DNA of 64,000 nucleotides from Pichia kudriavzevii (lineage: Eukaryota; Ascomycota; Pichiomycetes; Pichiales; Pichiaceae), in the NCBI RefSeq assembly GCF_003054445.1, contig NC_042506.1:503501-567500 (forward strand), read 5' to 3'. The stretch's first letter is position 1. Every line of letters begins with the position of its first letter. Shown here piece after piece: positions 31,039 to 40,916 of this stretch. The notes below the pieces were generated by a model. It saw only the letters and a program-made list of their open reading frames with translations. It was not told where the DNA came from and ran no database searches. Made by a program: the position numbers and the translations under genes.

Positions 31039-31434
31039 GTATAGTAAGTATCCTTTGTATAGTTCTTTCTACTCTCTTAATAAATATCAAATCATAGTTT
31101 ATATTTTCTAACGCTATTGGTTGTACATATATATGAGTATATACTAGAGACATTTAGAAAGCCAATTGCTGGGTTCAACAGGTATACAGAGATGTTATGC
31201 TCCGTTTTTATTAAAAAAAACCCTACTATGCTGAGTAATTTAAAAAAAATAACCCTTTAAAGAATTTGGAGCGAGATTTTCACTATAAAAGAAGACAGGT
31301 TCCCATCATCGAGGATGAGTTTAGTTTTGTTAACTATTTTCCTTTTTTATAGTTTTCCATACACAAGCCAGTACTAATACGTAAGGGTGCGTTTTAGAAA
31401 CTAGTCTATCTTTCTTTTGAATTTTTTTTTCTCC

Positions 31435-31523
31435 TCCAAATGATGACTGTGAACCGTTTCACGTTAAATATTCGGTGAATCTTTGTGTGCCTTAGAATAA
31501 ACATGCATCACCATCTGACTACA
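31435..31523 (+). ncRNA. Candidate box C/D snoRNA
   Basis: ATGATGA at 31440-31446 matches the box C consensus and CTGA at 31515-31518 matches box D, about 70 bases apart, a normal snoRNA size. It lies in an unusually long convergent gap (736 bases) between RPS25 and the POM33-like gene. The terminal stem is weak and no rRNA-complementary guide could be confirmed by eye, so this is only a candidate. Confidence 0.25.
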
Positions 31524-31571
31524 TTTACTTTATGCTCTTTATTATTATTATTTTTCTTTAGTGTTATACAT

Positions 31572-31591
31572 CAGTGTTCCGTTGAACACTG
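31572..31591. other. Perfect 8-bp hairpin in a convergent intergenic region
   Basis: CAGTGTTC and GAACACTG flank a CGTT loop. It lies between the 3' ends of RPS25 and the POM33-like gene, so it could be part of a non-coding RNA or of 3' UTR structure. Nothing else supports a specific role. Confidence 0.5.
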
Positions 31592-31774
31592 TTGACGTAG
31601 TTCTACAACTCATTAGAATGATGCTTTTTTTGGTGATGACAAAACAATTTCAGTTCTGCTTCTGAACCAAATTTTCTGAAGATAACAAATTTTACCAAAG
31701 CTCTTTCTGACAAAAAAGGTATCATAATTTAATGAAGTTGTTCGAAATGTAAATATAAAATTCATTAAACACGA

Positions 31775-32503
31775 CTATAAATACTTTTGTTCAAAATTTG
31801 CCTGTTTCAAGGATAAGAATTTCTTAACTTTACGCCATGCTTTTTGAACTTTTTCATTTTTAATTTTGGACATCAAAGCGTCGAGTTTCTTGATATTGTC
31901 ATAGATGAAATACCTAGTATCTTCACTTTGCAATAGTTTCAACCACATGAACAATGAATATATGACCAACCCATAGCCAGATGTACCTCTCATAAGTAGA
32001 GTATCAAAAGTTAGGAGGACAAATAAGAACAATTCGTCATACAGTGCCAAGATGCTCAATTTTTTCTCAAACTTCAATATCGATTGTATTTTGAAATTCT
32101 GTGACAGTTGGAGCAATGAAATGATTAGAAAAGGTAATATTTTGAAAAACGAGTTCCTGTTAAAGATCCAAAAAGTACCGAGTAATAGATACTGGAAATT
32201 GTCCGATGAAATCAAAGCGGACCAATGTGGTAACGATTTGATTGGGTATTGATTTTGTATCGAGATTGAATATGCTAATAGAACACCGAATAATGTGAAT
32301 TTATATAAAATCCAACTAATCCAATTTCTTGAGCGTGTGAAGTAGAAGAGCGAGTACGAGAAACCACAACATAATGAGATTGCATGACCCGTTAGCCATA
32401 TTGTCTTAGCAATTGGCTTTCCTGGTTTAACAATCTTACGAAGCTTTTTTGAACGATTCTGACCAACTGGAGACGTCGTTTCTGGAGTGGGGGATGCTGT
32501 CAT
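31775..32503 (-). CDS. Pom33/Per33 (TMEM33-family) membrane protein
   Basis: A 242-residue integral membrane protein. Hydrophobic segments begin after a basic N-terminus: KPIAKTIWLTGHAISLCCGF, then ILYKFTLFGVLLAYSI, SSDNFQYLLLGTFWIF and a C-terminal pair near LFLFVLLTFDTLLM. The C-terminus is basic and amphipathic. Arrangement and size resemble the TMEM33 family, in which yeast Pom33 and Per33 and S. pombe Tts1 bind curved ER and nuclear pore membranes. The assignment rests on topology and general similarity, not on a sharp motif. It is divergent from ADE13. Confidence 0.6.
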   Translation of the reverse strand: MTASPTPETTSPVGQNRSKKLRKIVKPGKPIAKTIWLTGHAISLCCGFSYSLFYFTRSRNWISWILYKFTLFGVLLAYSISIQNQYPIKSLPHWSALISSDNFQYLLLGTFWIFNRNSFFKILPFLIISLLQLSQNFKIQSILKFEKKLSILALYDELFLFVLLTFDTLLMRGTSGYGLVIYSLFMWLKLLQSEDTRYFIYDNIKKLDALMSKIKNEKVQKAWRKVKKFLSLKQANFEQKYL

Positions 32504-33177
32504 TGTTTATAGTTGTTGCATAACGCAAAAAAAGGTAGTGTTTTTTAAACAGCATCAACAAAGTTGAAGACCTTCCTTTTTCATGCCAGCGAGGGAGATT
32601 TATCGTTCGCAGTTTAAAAAACAAATTACACTGTGATTGTTACATGCCAATTTTGACTATTTGAAATTAACAACACTCATAGCAAATAACATTTAAGATA
32701 TATTGAGAAATCAAAAAAAAACAGAGCCTCTGTAATAGTGTATGTACGTGTATGTATGAGCTAATTGATTAAATAGAAACCGTGTCAATTCCTTGGTACT
32801 AGGAATGTACATTTCAGATATACACACGGATAACCGGAGATACAGAGGACGCTGGCATCAAGGCGCAAATATCTCCACGCTCTACTCGCCTTTTCGTGGT
32901 GTCCGTTTCATTGAAACGTTAGACCATGTGATGTCTTTTATGTTTTATAAATTGTAATTTATCTTGCTTACAGTGACGAAAACCAAGAGAGAACAAAAAT
33001 CTCATTGAGGGAGAAGTCAAAAAAAAAATACGTTTTCGAGTTTCATTAGATAATAGATACAGCTGAAAAGCATAAATTAGAGGTGCCTTCCTCAATTGCC
33101 TAAGCTTACGTTTCTGATTACCACGTTTCTTTTTCCCTGCCTTCAAATAGATAAACACTCACCAGAAAACATATAGT
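32504..33177. promoter_or_regulatory. Divergent promoter of the POM33-like gene and ADE13
   Basis: 674 bases between two divergent starts. No TGACTC (Bas1/Gcn4) site, expected for purine genes in S. cerevisiae, was seen. The stretch has A/T runs, including A9 at 32713-32721 and A10 at 33019-33028. No gene was seen. Confidence 0.4.
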
Positions 33178-34626
33178 ATGTCCCAGAACGATTCTTATTT
33201 GACTCCACTATCATCCCGTTATGCATCTAAGGAGATGTCGCACATTTTCTCCATTAGAAATAGATTCTCAACATGGAGAAAGCTCTGGTATAACTTAGCA
33301 ATTGCAGAAAAGGAATTAGGTTTGGATATCATTACCGATGAAGCGATTGCTCAAATGAAGGAACATTTGGTTATTACAGATGAAGAAATTGAAGCAGCAA
33401 AGATTGAAGAATCCAAGGTCAGACATGATGTCATGGCACATGTTCATGTATTCGGTGAGACATGCCCTGCTGCCTCCGGTATTATTCACTTGGGTGCAAC
33501 TTCATGTTTTGTTACCGACAATGCAGATCTTATTTTTTTGAGAGATGCATACGACATTTTGATTGCCAAGTTAGTCAATGTCATCAACAGATTAGCCAAG
33601 TTTGCATACGAATATAAAGATTTACCTGTCTTGGGTTGGACCCATTTCCAACCAGCACAACTAACCACGGTCGGTAAAAGAGCAACATTATGGCTACAAG
33701 AGCTATTGTGGGATTTGAGAAATTTCCAAAGGGCAAGAGACGATTTAGGGTTGAGGGGTGTCAAAGGTACCACTGGTACACAGGCATCTTTCCTTTCATT
33801 GTTCCACGGTAACCATTCCAAGGTTGAAGAGTTAGATGAAAGAGTTGTTGAGCTATTAGGATTCAAATATGCATACCCATGTACTGGTCAAACATACTCA
33901 AGGAAAATTGATATTGATGCAATCTATCCATTAACGTCCTTTGGATCCTCTTGCCATAAGATGGCAACCGACATTAGATTATTGGCGAACCTAAAGGAAA
34001 TTGAGGAGCCATTTGAGAAGTCACAAATTGGATCAAGTGCAATGGCATACAAGAGAAATCCAATGAGAAGCGAACGTGTCTGTTCCTTAGCAAGACACTT
34101 GGGTTCATTATTCCAAGACACATTCCAAACAGCCTCAATCCAATGGTTTGAGAGAACCTTGGACGATTCAGCAATCAGAAGGATTTCTATTCCTGAGGCA
34201 TTTTTAACTGCAGATATCCTATTAAGTACATTAATCAACATTACAGATGGATTGGTTGTTTATCCAAAAGTTATTGAGAGAAGAATCAAGAGTGAATTGC
34301 CCTTCATGGCTACTGAGAACATCATCATGGCAATGGTTGAGAAAGGTGGATCAAGACAAGAATGTCATGAAGAAATTCGAGTTTTATCTCACCAAGCCAG
34401 TGCTGTTGTCAAGCAGCAAGGTGGAGACAACGACTTGATAGAAAGAATCAAAAATACCGAATATTTCAGACCAATCTGGAACGACCTTGATTCATTGTTA
34501 GATCCAAGCACGTTTATAGGTAGAGCGCCACAGCAAACCGAGAAATTCGTCAATGTTACTGTTAAGGAAGCTTTGAGGGATTACCAAAAGCTTATCAACG
34601 ATCAAGAAGTTAAATTAAGTGTTTAA
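33178..34626 (+). CDS. ADE13: Adenylosuccinate lyase
   Basis: A 482-residue fumarase/aspartase-superfamily enzyme of the cytosol. It removes fumarate from SAICAR in IMP synthesis and from adenylosuccinate in AMP synthesis (family knowledge). The superfamily signature [14 protein letters not shown] is at about residues 285-298, carrying the flexible catalytic loop. The substrate-binding segment [15 protein letters not shown] and [12 protein letters not shown] are typical of the eukaryotic enzyme. Length equals that of yeast Ade13 (482). Confidence 0.97.
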   Translation: MSQNDSYLTPLSSRYASKEMSHIFSIRNRFSTWRKLWYNLAIAEKELGLDIITDEAIAQMKEHLVITDEEIEAAKIEESKVRHDVMAHVHVFGETCPAASGIIHLGATSCFVTDNADLIFLRDAYDILIAKLVNVINRLAKFAYEYKDLPVLGWTHFQPAQLTTVGKRATLWLQELLWDLRNFQRARDDLGLRGVKGTTGTQASFLSLFHGNHSKVEELDERVVELLGFKYAYPCTGQTYSRKIDIDAIYPLTSFGSSCHKMATDIRLLANLKEIEEPFEKSQIGSSAMAYKRNPMRSERVCSLARHLGSLFQDTFQTASIQWFERTLDDSAIRRISIPEAFLTADILLSTLINITDGLVVYPKVIERRIKSELPFMATENIIMAMVEKGGSRQECHEEIRVLSHQASAVVKQQGGDNDLIERIKNTEYFRPIWNDLDSLLDPSTFIGRAPQQTEKFVNVTVKEALRDYQKLINDQEVKLSV

Positions 34627-34802
34627 TGCAGAAAAGAGGGGGGAGAAAACAGAATCCGAGGGAGAAGGAGAGAAACAATTGACTTGTGCTTCCTCTCCCT
34701 CTTTATCGATTTAGTGCATCACCGCCATAACAGTCTATGTAATTACCGTTATATAATCAAGCATACGTATATAGTGAATATTGCCATATCCATCAACCCA
34801 TA

Positions 34803-34866
<64 letters not shown>
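34803..34866 (+). repeat. (TATC)16 microsatellite
   Basis: Sixteen perfect TATC units, followed by two CATC units. The tract lies about 180 bases past the ADE13 stop, in its 3' region. Perfect arrays this long are usually variable in length between strains. Confidence 0.98.
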
Positions 34867-34979
34867 CATCCATCGTCTCGTCCATCTTATTTGCCCCTTC
34901 TCTACCTATACCGAAACTCAACGTTTCACTTTGATACCGTTGCCAGCCGTCAAGCTGCCCACTTAACATAAAAAAAAAT

Positions 34980-35771
34980 TACATCAAAGTGGGATACTTA
35001 AAAGGGAAACGCCGGGTCTTGCTTTTGTTTGTAGGGGGTTCCTGAATCACATGGTATTGTTGTTTTCCTTCCCCACACTGTCTTTTAAAGTTTAATTATG
35101 AAAAGATAGACCAACTCTTCGGACAACCCCGGGGTATCCCACGTGACGCATGTGGGCCGCAGCGTGCACATCACGTGCCCGTCTTTTAATAATACAGACA
35201 GAATGACGTCAAAATAGTGCGGGAACCCTTGTATTGGCATTGAATCATCCCCACCCTCGGCCAGCCAATCAGAGGCAGTGAGCGAATTTTGTAATTTAGT
35301 CATTTTGCGCGGGCTATATTCTCCCGGGGAATCATCTCTAAAATCATTCACGGGATGATTGTAAAGTCCGGCGTGGGCGCATGCTATACTCTACATTTGC
35401 TGGGAGAAAACCCACCAGTTTTAGATGGGGGGGTTCCCACAACTTACGGCGTGCGCGTTTTTTTTTTTCCCCACTAGAGTCCATCCCATGCGCACATCGC
35501 ATGACTCAGTTTTCCAAGTTTCCCACCTCCCGGGAACAATGGAGTTCCCAATGTCCCATTAGAGAGGTGTAGGAAAACTCATGACTATGTGCGGAAAAAA
35601 AAAGGGCAATCGTAAATTTGTATTTAAAGTCCACCATGGCTCACCATCAAATTGGAGAGGGCAATTATTCAAACATTGCAATTGTGAAGGAGGTCTCCTT
35701 GGATATTCTATTCTGACCAATTCTCTTCCCAGTTCACAAACACACAATTACAAGATACATCCACACACACA
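34980..35771 (+). promoter_or_regulatory. PYC1 promoter with several known-type sites
   Basis: Nearly 800 bases, GC-richer than its surroundings. CACGTG occurs at 35140-35145 and again at 35172-35177. TGACGTCA (CRE/ATF palindrome) is at 35204-35211. CCAAT (HAP complex core) is at 35265-35269. TGACTCA (Gcn4 core) is at 35502-35508. Together they suggest carbon, nitrogen and stress input into pyruvate carboxylase expression; binding is inferred from motifs only. Confidence 0.55.
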
Positions 35772-38700
35772 ATGTCAACTGTGGAAGATCACTCCTCCTT
35801 ACATAAATTGAGAAAGGAATCTGAGATTCTTTCCAATGCAAACAAAATCTTAGTGGCTAATAGAGGTGAAATTCCAATTAGAATTTTCAGGTCAGCCCAT
35901 GAATTGTCAATGCATACTGTGGCGATCTATTCCCATGAAGATCGGTTGTCCATGCATAGGTTGAAGGCCGACGAGGCTTATGCAATCGGTAAGACTGGTC
36001 AATATTCGCCAGTTCAAGCTTATCTACAAATTGACGAAATTATCAAAATAGCAAAGGAACATGATGTTTCCATGATCCATCCAGGTTATGGTTTCTTATC
36101 TGAAAACTCCGAATTCGCAAAGAAGGTTGAAGAATCCGGTATGATTTGGGTTGGGCCTCCTGCTGAAGTTATTGATTCTGTTGGTGACAAGGTTTCTGCA
36201 AGAAATTTGGCAATTAAATGTGACGTTCCTGTTGTTCCTGGTACCGATGGTCCAATTGAAGACATTGAACAGGCTAAACAGTTTGTGGAACAATATGGTT
36301 ATCCTGTCATTATAAAGGCTGCATTTGGTGGTGGTGGTAGAGGTATGAGAGTTGTTAGAGAAGGTGATGATATAGTTGATGCTTTCCAAAGAGCGTCATC
36401 TGAAGCAAAGTCTGCCTTTGGTAATGGTACTTGTTTTATTGAAAGATTTTTGGATAAGCCAAAACATATTGAGGTTCAATTATTGGCTGATAATTATGGT
36501 AACACAATCCATCTCTTTGAAAGAGATTGTTCTGTTCAAAGAAGACATCAAAAGGTTGTTGAAATTGCACCTGCCAAAACTTTACCTGTTGAAGTTAGAA
36601 ATGCTATATTAAAGGATGCTGTAACGTTAGCTAAAACAGCTAACTATAGAAATGCTGGTACTGCAGAATTTTTAGTTGATTCCCAAAACAGACATTATTT
36701 TATTGAAATTAATCCAAGAATTCAAGTTGAACATACAATTACTGAAGAAATCACGGGTGTTGATATTGTTGCCGCTCAAATTCAAATTGCTGCAGGTGCA
36801 TCATTGGAACAATTGGGTCTATTACAAAACAAAATTACAACTAGAGGTTTTGCAATTCAATGTAGAATTACAACCGAGGATCCTGCTAAGAATTTTGCCC
36901 CAGATACAGGTAAAATTGAGGTTTATAGATCTGCAGGTGGTAACGGTGTCAGATTAGATGGTGGTAATGGGTTTGCCGGTGCTGTTATATCTCCTCATTA
37001 TGACTCGATGTTGGTTAAATGTTCAACATCTGGTTCTAACTATGAAATTGCCAGAAGAAAGATGATTAGAGCTTTAGTTGAATTTAGAATCAGAGGTGTC
37101 AAGACCAATATTCCTTTCTTATTGGCATTGCTAACTCATCCAGTCTTCATTTCGGGTGATTGTTGGACAACTTTTATTGATGATACCCCTTCGTTATTCG
37201 AAATGGTTTCTTCAAAGAATAGAGCCCAAAAATTATTGGCATATATTGGTGACTTGTGTGTCAATGGTTCTTCAATTAAAGGTCAAATTGGTTTCCCTAA
37301 ATTGAACAAGGAAGCAGAAATCCCAGATTTGTTGGATCCAAATGATGAGGTTATTGATGTTTCTAAACCTTCTACCAATGGTCTAAGACCGTATCTATTA
37401 AAGTATGGACCAGATGCATTTTCCAAAAAAGTTCGTGAATTCGATGGTTGTATGATTATGGATACCACCTGGAGAGATGCACATCAATCATTATTGGCTA
37501 CAAGAGTTAGAACTATTGATTTACTGAGAATTGCTCCAACGACTAGTCATGCCTTACAAAATGCATTTGCATTAGAATGTTGGGGTGGCGCAACATTTGA
37601 TGTTGCGATGAGGTTCCTCTATGAAGATCCTTGGGAGAGATTAAGACAACTTAGAAAGGCAGTTCCAAATATTCCTTTCCAAATGTTATTGAGAGGTGCT
37701 AATGGTGTTGCTTATTCGTCATTACCTGATAATGCAATTGATCATTTTGTTAAGCAAGCAAAGGATAATGGTGTTGATATTTTCAGAGTCTTTGATGCTT
37801 TGAACGATTTGGAACAATTGAAGGTTGGTGTTGATGCTGTCAAGAAAGCCGGAGGTGTTGTTGAAGCTACAGTTTGTTACTCAGGTGATATGTTAATTCC
37901 AGGTAAAAAGTATAACTTGGATTATTATTTAGAGACTGTTGGAAAGATTGTGGAAATGGGTACCCATATTTTAGGTATTAAGGATATGGCTGGCACGTTA
38001 AAGCCAAAGGCTGCTAAGTTGTTGATTGGCTCGATCAGATCAAAATACCCTGACTTGGTTATCCATGTCCATACCCATGACTCTGCTGGTACCGGTATTT
38101 CAACTTATGTTGCATGCGCATTGGCAGGTGCCGACATTGTCGATTGTGCAATCAATTCGATGTCTGGTTTAACTTCTCAACCTTCAATGAGTGCTTTTAT
38201 TGCTGCTTTAGATGGTGATATCGAAACTGGTGTTCCAGAACATTTTGCAAGACAATTAGATGCATACTGGGCAGAAATGAGATTGTTATACTCATGTTTC
38301 GAAGCCGACTTGAAGGGACCAGACCCAGAAGTTTATAAACATGAAATTCCAGGTGGACAGTTGACTAACCTAATCTTCCAAGCCCAACAAGTTGGTTTGG
38401 GTGAACAATGGGAAGAAACTAAGAAGAAGTATGAAGATGCTAACATGTTGTTGGGTGATATTGTCAAGGTTACCCCAACCTCCAAGGTTGTTGGTGATTT
38501 AGCCCAATTTATGGTTTCTAATAAATTAGAAAAAGAAGATGTTGAAAAACTTGCTAATGAATTAGATTTCCCAGATTCAGTTCTTGATTTCTTTGAAGGA
38601 TTAATGGGTACACCATATGGTGGATTCCCAGAGCCTTTGAGAACAAATGTCATTTCCGGCAAGAGAAGAAAATTAAAGGGTAGACCAGGTTTAGAATTAG

Positions 38701-39314
38701 AACCTTTCAACCTAGAGGAAATCAGAGAAAATTTGGTTTCCAGATTTGGTCCAGGTATTACTGAATGTGATGTTGCATCTTATAACATGTATCCAAAGGT
38801 TTACGAGCAATATCGTAAGGTGGTTGAAAAATATGGTGATTTATCTGTTTTACCAACAAAAGCATTTTTGGCCCCTCCAACTATTGGTGAAGAAGTTCAT
38901 GTGGAAATTGAGCAAGGTAAGACTTTGATTATTAAGTTGTTAGCCATTTCTGACTTGTCTAAATCTCATGGTACAAGAGAAGTATACTTTGAATTGAATG
39001 GTGAAATGAGAAAGGTTACAATTGAAGATAAAACAGCTGCAATTGAGACTGTTACAAGAGCAAAGGCTGACGGACACAATCCAAATGAAGTTGGTGCGCC
39101 AATGGCTGGTGTCGTTGTTGAAGTTAGAGTGAAGCATGGAACAGAAGTTAAGAAGGGTGATCCATTAGCCGTTTTGAGTGCAATGAAAATGGAAATGGTT
39201 ATTTCTGCTCCTGTTAGTGGTAGGGTCGGTGAAGTTTTTGTCAACGAAGGCGATTCCGTTGATATGGGTGATTTGCTTGTGAAAATTGCCAAAGATGAAG
39301 CGCCAGCAGCTTAA
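35772..39314 (+). CDS. PYC1: Pyruvate carboxylase
   Basis: A 1180-residue biotin enzyme that makes oxaloacetate from pyruvate, bicarbonate and ATP. It is cytosolic in yeasts and feeds the TCA cycle and amino-acid synthesis (family knowledge). The biotin carboxylase domain is at about 22-480, with ILVANRGEIPIR and the ATP-grasp loop FGGGGRGMRVV. The carboxyltransferase domain is at about 560-840, with DTTWRDAHQSLLATR. The C-terminal biotin carrier domain has the target lysine K1139 in AMKMEM. The length matches yeast Pyc proteins (1178-1180). Codon bias is strong, as for an abundant enzyme. A long promoter precedes it. Confidence 0.98.
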   Translation: MSTVEDHSSLHKLRKESEILSNANKILVANRGEIPIRIFRSAHELSMHTVAIYSHEDRLSMHRLKADEAYAIGKTGQYSPVQAYLQIDEIIKIAKEHDVSMIHPGYGFLSENSEFAKKVEESGMIWVGPPAEVIDSVGDKVSARNLAIKCDVPVVPGTDGPIEDIEQAKQFVEQYGYPVIIKAAFGGGGRGMRVVREGDDIVDAFQRASSEAKSAFGNGTCFIERFLDKPKHIEVQLLADNYGNTIHLFERDCSVQRRHQKVVEIAPAKTLPVEVRNAILKDAVTLAKTANYRNAGTAEFLVDSQNRHYFIEINPRIQVEHTITEEITGVDIVAAQIQIAAGASLEQLGLLQNKITTRGFAIQCRITTEDPAKNFAPDTGKIEVYRSAGGNGVRLDGGNGFAGAVISPHYDSMLVKCSTSGSNYEIARRKMIRALVEFRIRGVKTNIPFLLALLTHPVFISGDCWTTFIDDTPSLFEMVSSKNRAQKLLAYIGDLCVNGSSIKGQIGFPKLNKEAEIPDLLDPNDEVIDVSKPSTNGLRPYLLKYGPDAFSKKVREFDGCMIMDTTWRDAHQSLLATRVRTIDLLRIAPTTSHALQNAFALECWGGATFDVAMRFLYEDPWERLRQLRKAVPNIPFQMLLRGANGVAYSSLPDNAIDHFVKQAKDNGVDIFRVFDALNDLEQLKVGVDAVKKAGGVVEATVCYSGDMLIPGKKYNLDYYLETVGKIVEMGTHILGIKDMAGTLKPKAAKLLIGSIRSKYPDLVIHVHTHDSAGTGISTYVACALAGADIVDCAINSMSGLTSQPSMSAFIAALDGDIETGVPEHFARQLDAYWAEMRLLYSCFEADLKGPDPEVYKHEIPGGQLTNLIFQAQQVGLGEQWEETKKKYEDANMLLGDIVKVTPTSKVVGDLAQFMVSNKLEKEDVEKLANELDFPDSVLDFFEGLMGTPYGGFPEPLRTNVISGKRRKLKGRPGLELEPFNLEEIRENLVSRFGPGITECDVASYNMYPKVYEQYRKVVEKYGDLSVLPTKAFLAPPTIGEEVHVEIEQGKTLIIKLLAISDLSKSHGTREVYFELNGEMRKVTIEDKTAAIETVTRAKADGHNPNEVGAPMAGVVVEVRVKHGTEVKKGDPLAVLSAMKMEMVISAPVSGRVGEVFVNEGDSVDMGDLLVKIAKDEAPAA

Positions 39315-39511
39315 TCTTGATTCATGTAACTCATGTATTTGTTTTGTATTCAATTATGTTATACCTTGGTATACATATAACGATTTGTATTTACATATTT
39401 ATTTATTAGTGGTAGTTTTTTTTTTTCAGAGAGTACTGTATTTCCTCCCAAACAACCGTGAAGGCTTTAAGGTCCACTTATCACCAGTATAAGTTTCCTT
39501 AGTGACGACGC

Positions 39512-39871
39512 CTATTTGCTTAATTGTGATTTCAAAGACTCAATTTGTTGCTCCAAGTCTTTGATGTCTTCGTCTAGTTTTCTTTCATCAAAACATATAC
39601 CTATGTTATTAATGTTTTGTTGTAACCTGCGATCATGGTCATAAATGTCGGTGTAAATGTTAGACAGTTTCTTTGAGGAATCGAGATTATTAGCAAATAC
39701 TGATAAATTATCAGATATAGTGGTTAAACTAGATAATGTTGCTTCGAGTGTAGCGTTAAAGTTTTTGATTTCTTCTATTTCCTGGCGTATCAGTGACATT
39801 GAGCACTTTGAGTTGTCGTGTGCAAGATCAACCAAAAATATAGAAACCGCCGTTTTGTGTTGTCTATTCAT
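39512..39871 (-). CDS. Small coiled-coil protein, DUO1-like DASH subunit candidate
   Basis: A 119-residue, mostly helical protein. After the methionine at residue 25, the segment RQEIEEIKNFNATLEATLSSL and the following TISDNLSVFANNLDSSKKLSNIY resemble the conserved core of Duo1, a subunit of the DASH/Dam1 ring that links kinetochores to microtubules. A C-terminal heptad stretch follows (about residues 95-118). It is shorter than S. cerevisiae Duo1 (247), whose tail is variable. Translation could start at residue 1 or 25. The match is by eye and moderate; other small coiled-coil complex subunits are possible. Its promoter is shared with the divergent gene at 40003. Confidence 0.45.
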   Translation of the reverse strand: MNRQHKTAVSIFLVDLAHDNSKCSMSLIRQEIEEIKNFNATLEATLSSLTTISDNLSVFANNLDSSKKLSNIYTDIYDHDRRLQQNINNIGICFDERKLDEDIKDLEQQIESLKSQLSK

Positions 39872-40002
39872 GTGGGAGAAGAGAGAGGGGAGAAAACAAA
39901 AAAAATATTTTTTTTCTCCTTTTACTTATGCTTACATCTACAATCTTAATGCTTTTTCATTGATTTTTTCATGTGGTGAAAACCAAAAACAACACAAACG
40001 GA

Positions 40003-40485
40003 ATGAGTGACGAGGAGTATATTGTACGTCGTGAAGTCGAATATGGAGAGGAGGAAGAGCAGTCACAACTACCTAATCCTTCTGAAGATAGTGTTTTTGA
40101 TAATGAGTTCAGAATATTGATACTTGCAAATACCACAATCAACAAAGACCAAAACGGGAATAATAGGGTCAATGTTGAGGAATCAGACATGGAAGAGATT
40201 TTAATACGCCAAGTCAGAACCTTGGATGACGTGAACGAATTTTTTGATGCCTTTGATTCAGAGATTGCCCAGCCAAATGAGGGACACTTGAAATATGAGG
40301 TTGGAAGTGATGGACTATGCGTTGTTCTAGTCGATTCGGTGAAAATCAAGGATGATGCTGTTACCTTTATTAATAGATTTATCAAAAGATACCAAGGCAG
40401 TGATGATGGAAATAATATAAACCATAAAGAAGAAGAAGAAGAAGAAGAAGAAGAAGAAAGTAGAGATTCTAAAAGAAGAAAATAA
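40003..40485 (+). CDS. Acidic protein of unknown function with a Glu tract
   Basis: A 160-residue protein that I do not recognise. Residues 1-40 are acidic. Residues 38-130 look folded, with alternating hydrophobic positions (FRILILANTTI, then VRTLDDVNEFFDAFDSEI and DGLCVVLVDSVKIKDDAV). The tail has a run of about ten glutamates followed by a basic SRDSKRRK end that could be a nuclear signal. The ATG at 40003 was chosen because the longer frame begins with GTG. A two-codon upstream ORF, ATG TGG TGA, lies at 39971-39979. The gene is divergent from the DUO1-like gene with 131 bases between the starts. Confidence 0.75.
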   Translation: MSDEEYIVRREVEYGEEEEQSQLPNPSEDSVFDNEFRILILANTTINKDQNGNNRVNVEESDMEEILIRQVRTLDDVNEFFDAFDSEIAQPNEGHLKYEVGSDGLCVVLVDSVKIKDDAVTFINRFIKRYQGSDDGNNINHKEEEEEEEEEESRDSKRRK

Positions 40486-40916
40486 GTCTTGTGGATGGTT
40501 CTCTTTTCTGACTTCCAGTCACTCCTTGCTTTCAGCTAATGTAGAATTTGTAATATGAATGTGCAACCTGTGTTTTAACAGTCGAATGTGTATATAAACT
40601 ACTTAAATTCTTAGGGAATGTAAACTGTATGTTTATACAAGGAAGTGGTCTCTTTCATAATAGTATTCGCATTCAACGTAAAGGGGAAAATTCGTTCATA
40701 AGTTCACCTTAGACTGAAAGGATAAGGCAGATTGATCTATACCAGAGAGAAGGGAGAAGGAAAAGAAAATAGGCATAACAGAGCGTACAGTCACCAGAGA
40801 CTGTAACAATGGTAGCTCCGGTACGTGATATCGCTAAATGTTTCAAATTTCAAAGTTAAATGCCAAAGAGAAATGTGTTTACCTTACAATCGGCTTAAAG
40901 TAATACTCCAAGCGCC
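40486..40916. promoter_or_regulatory. Promoter and leader of the SLC33-type gene, with an upstream ORF
   Basis: 431 bases. An upstream ORF at 40809-40859 (16 codons plus stop) ends 57 bases before the main ATG. A purine-rich tract (AGAGAGAAGGGAGAAGG) lies at about 40744-40763. Whether the transcript includes the upstream ORF cannot be seen. Confidence 0.4.

Noticed and set aside
31633-31679. Second box C/D-like pair as a separate snoRNA
   Set aside because: The boxes are close together, no terminal stem is evident and no guide could be confirmed. It is kept only as part of the finding on the whole gap.
34684-34971. 95-codon frame through the TATC microsatellite
   Set aside because: Its body is the translated tetranucleotide array (a repeating Tyr-Leu-Ser-Ile pattern), so it is not a gene.
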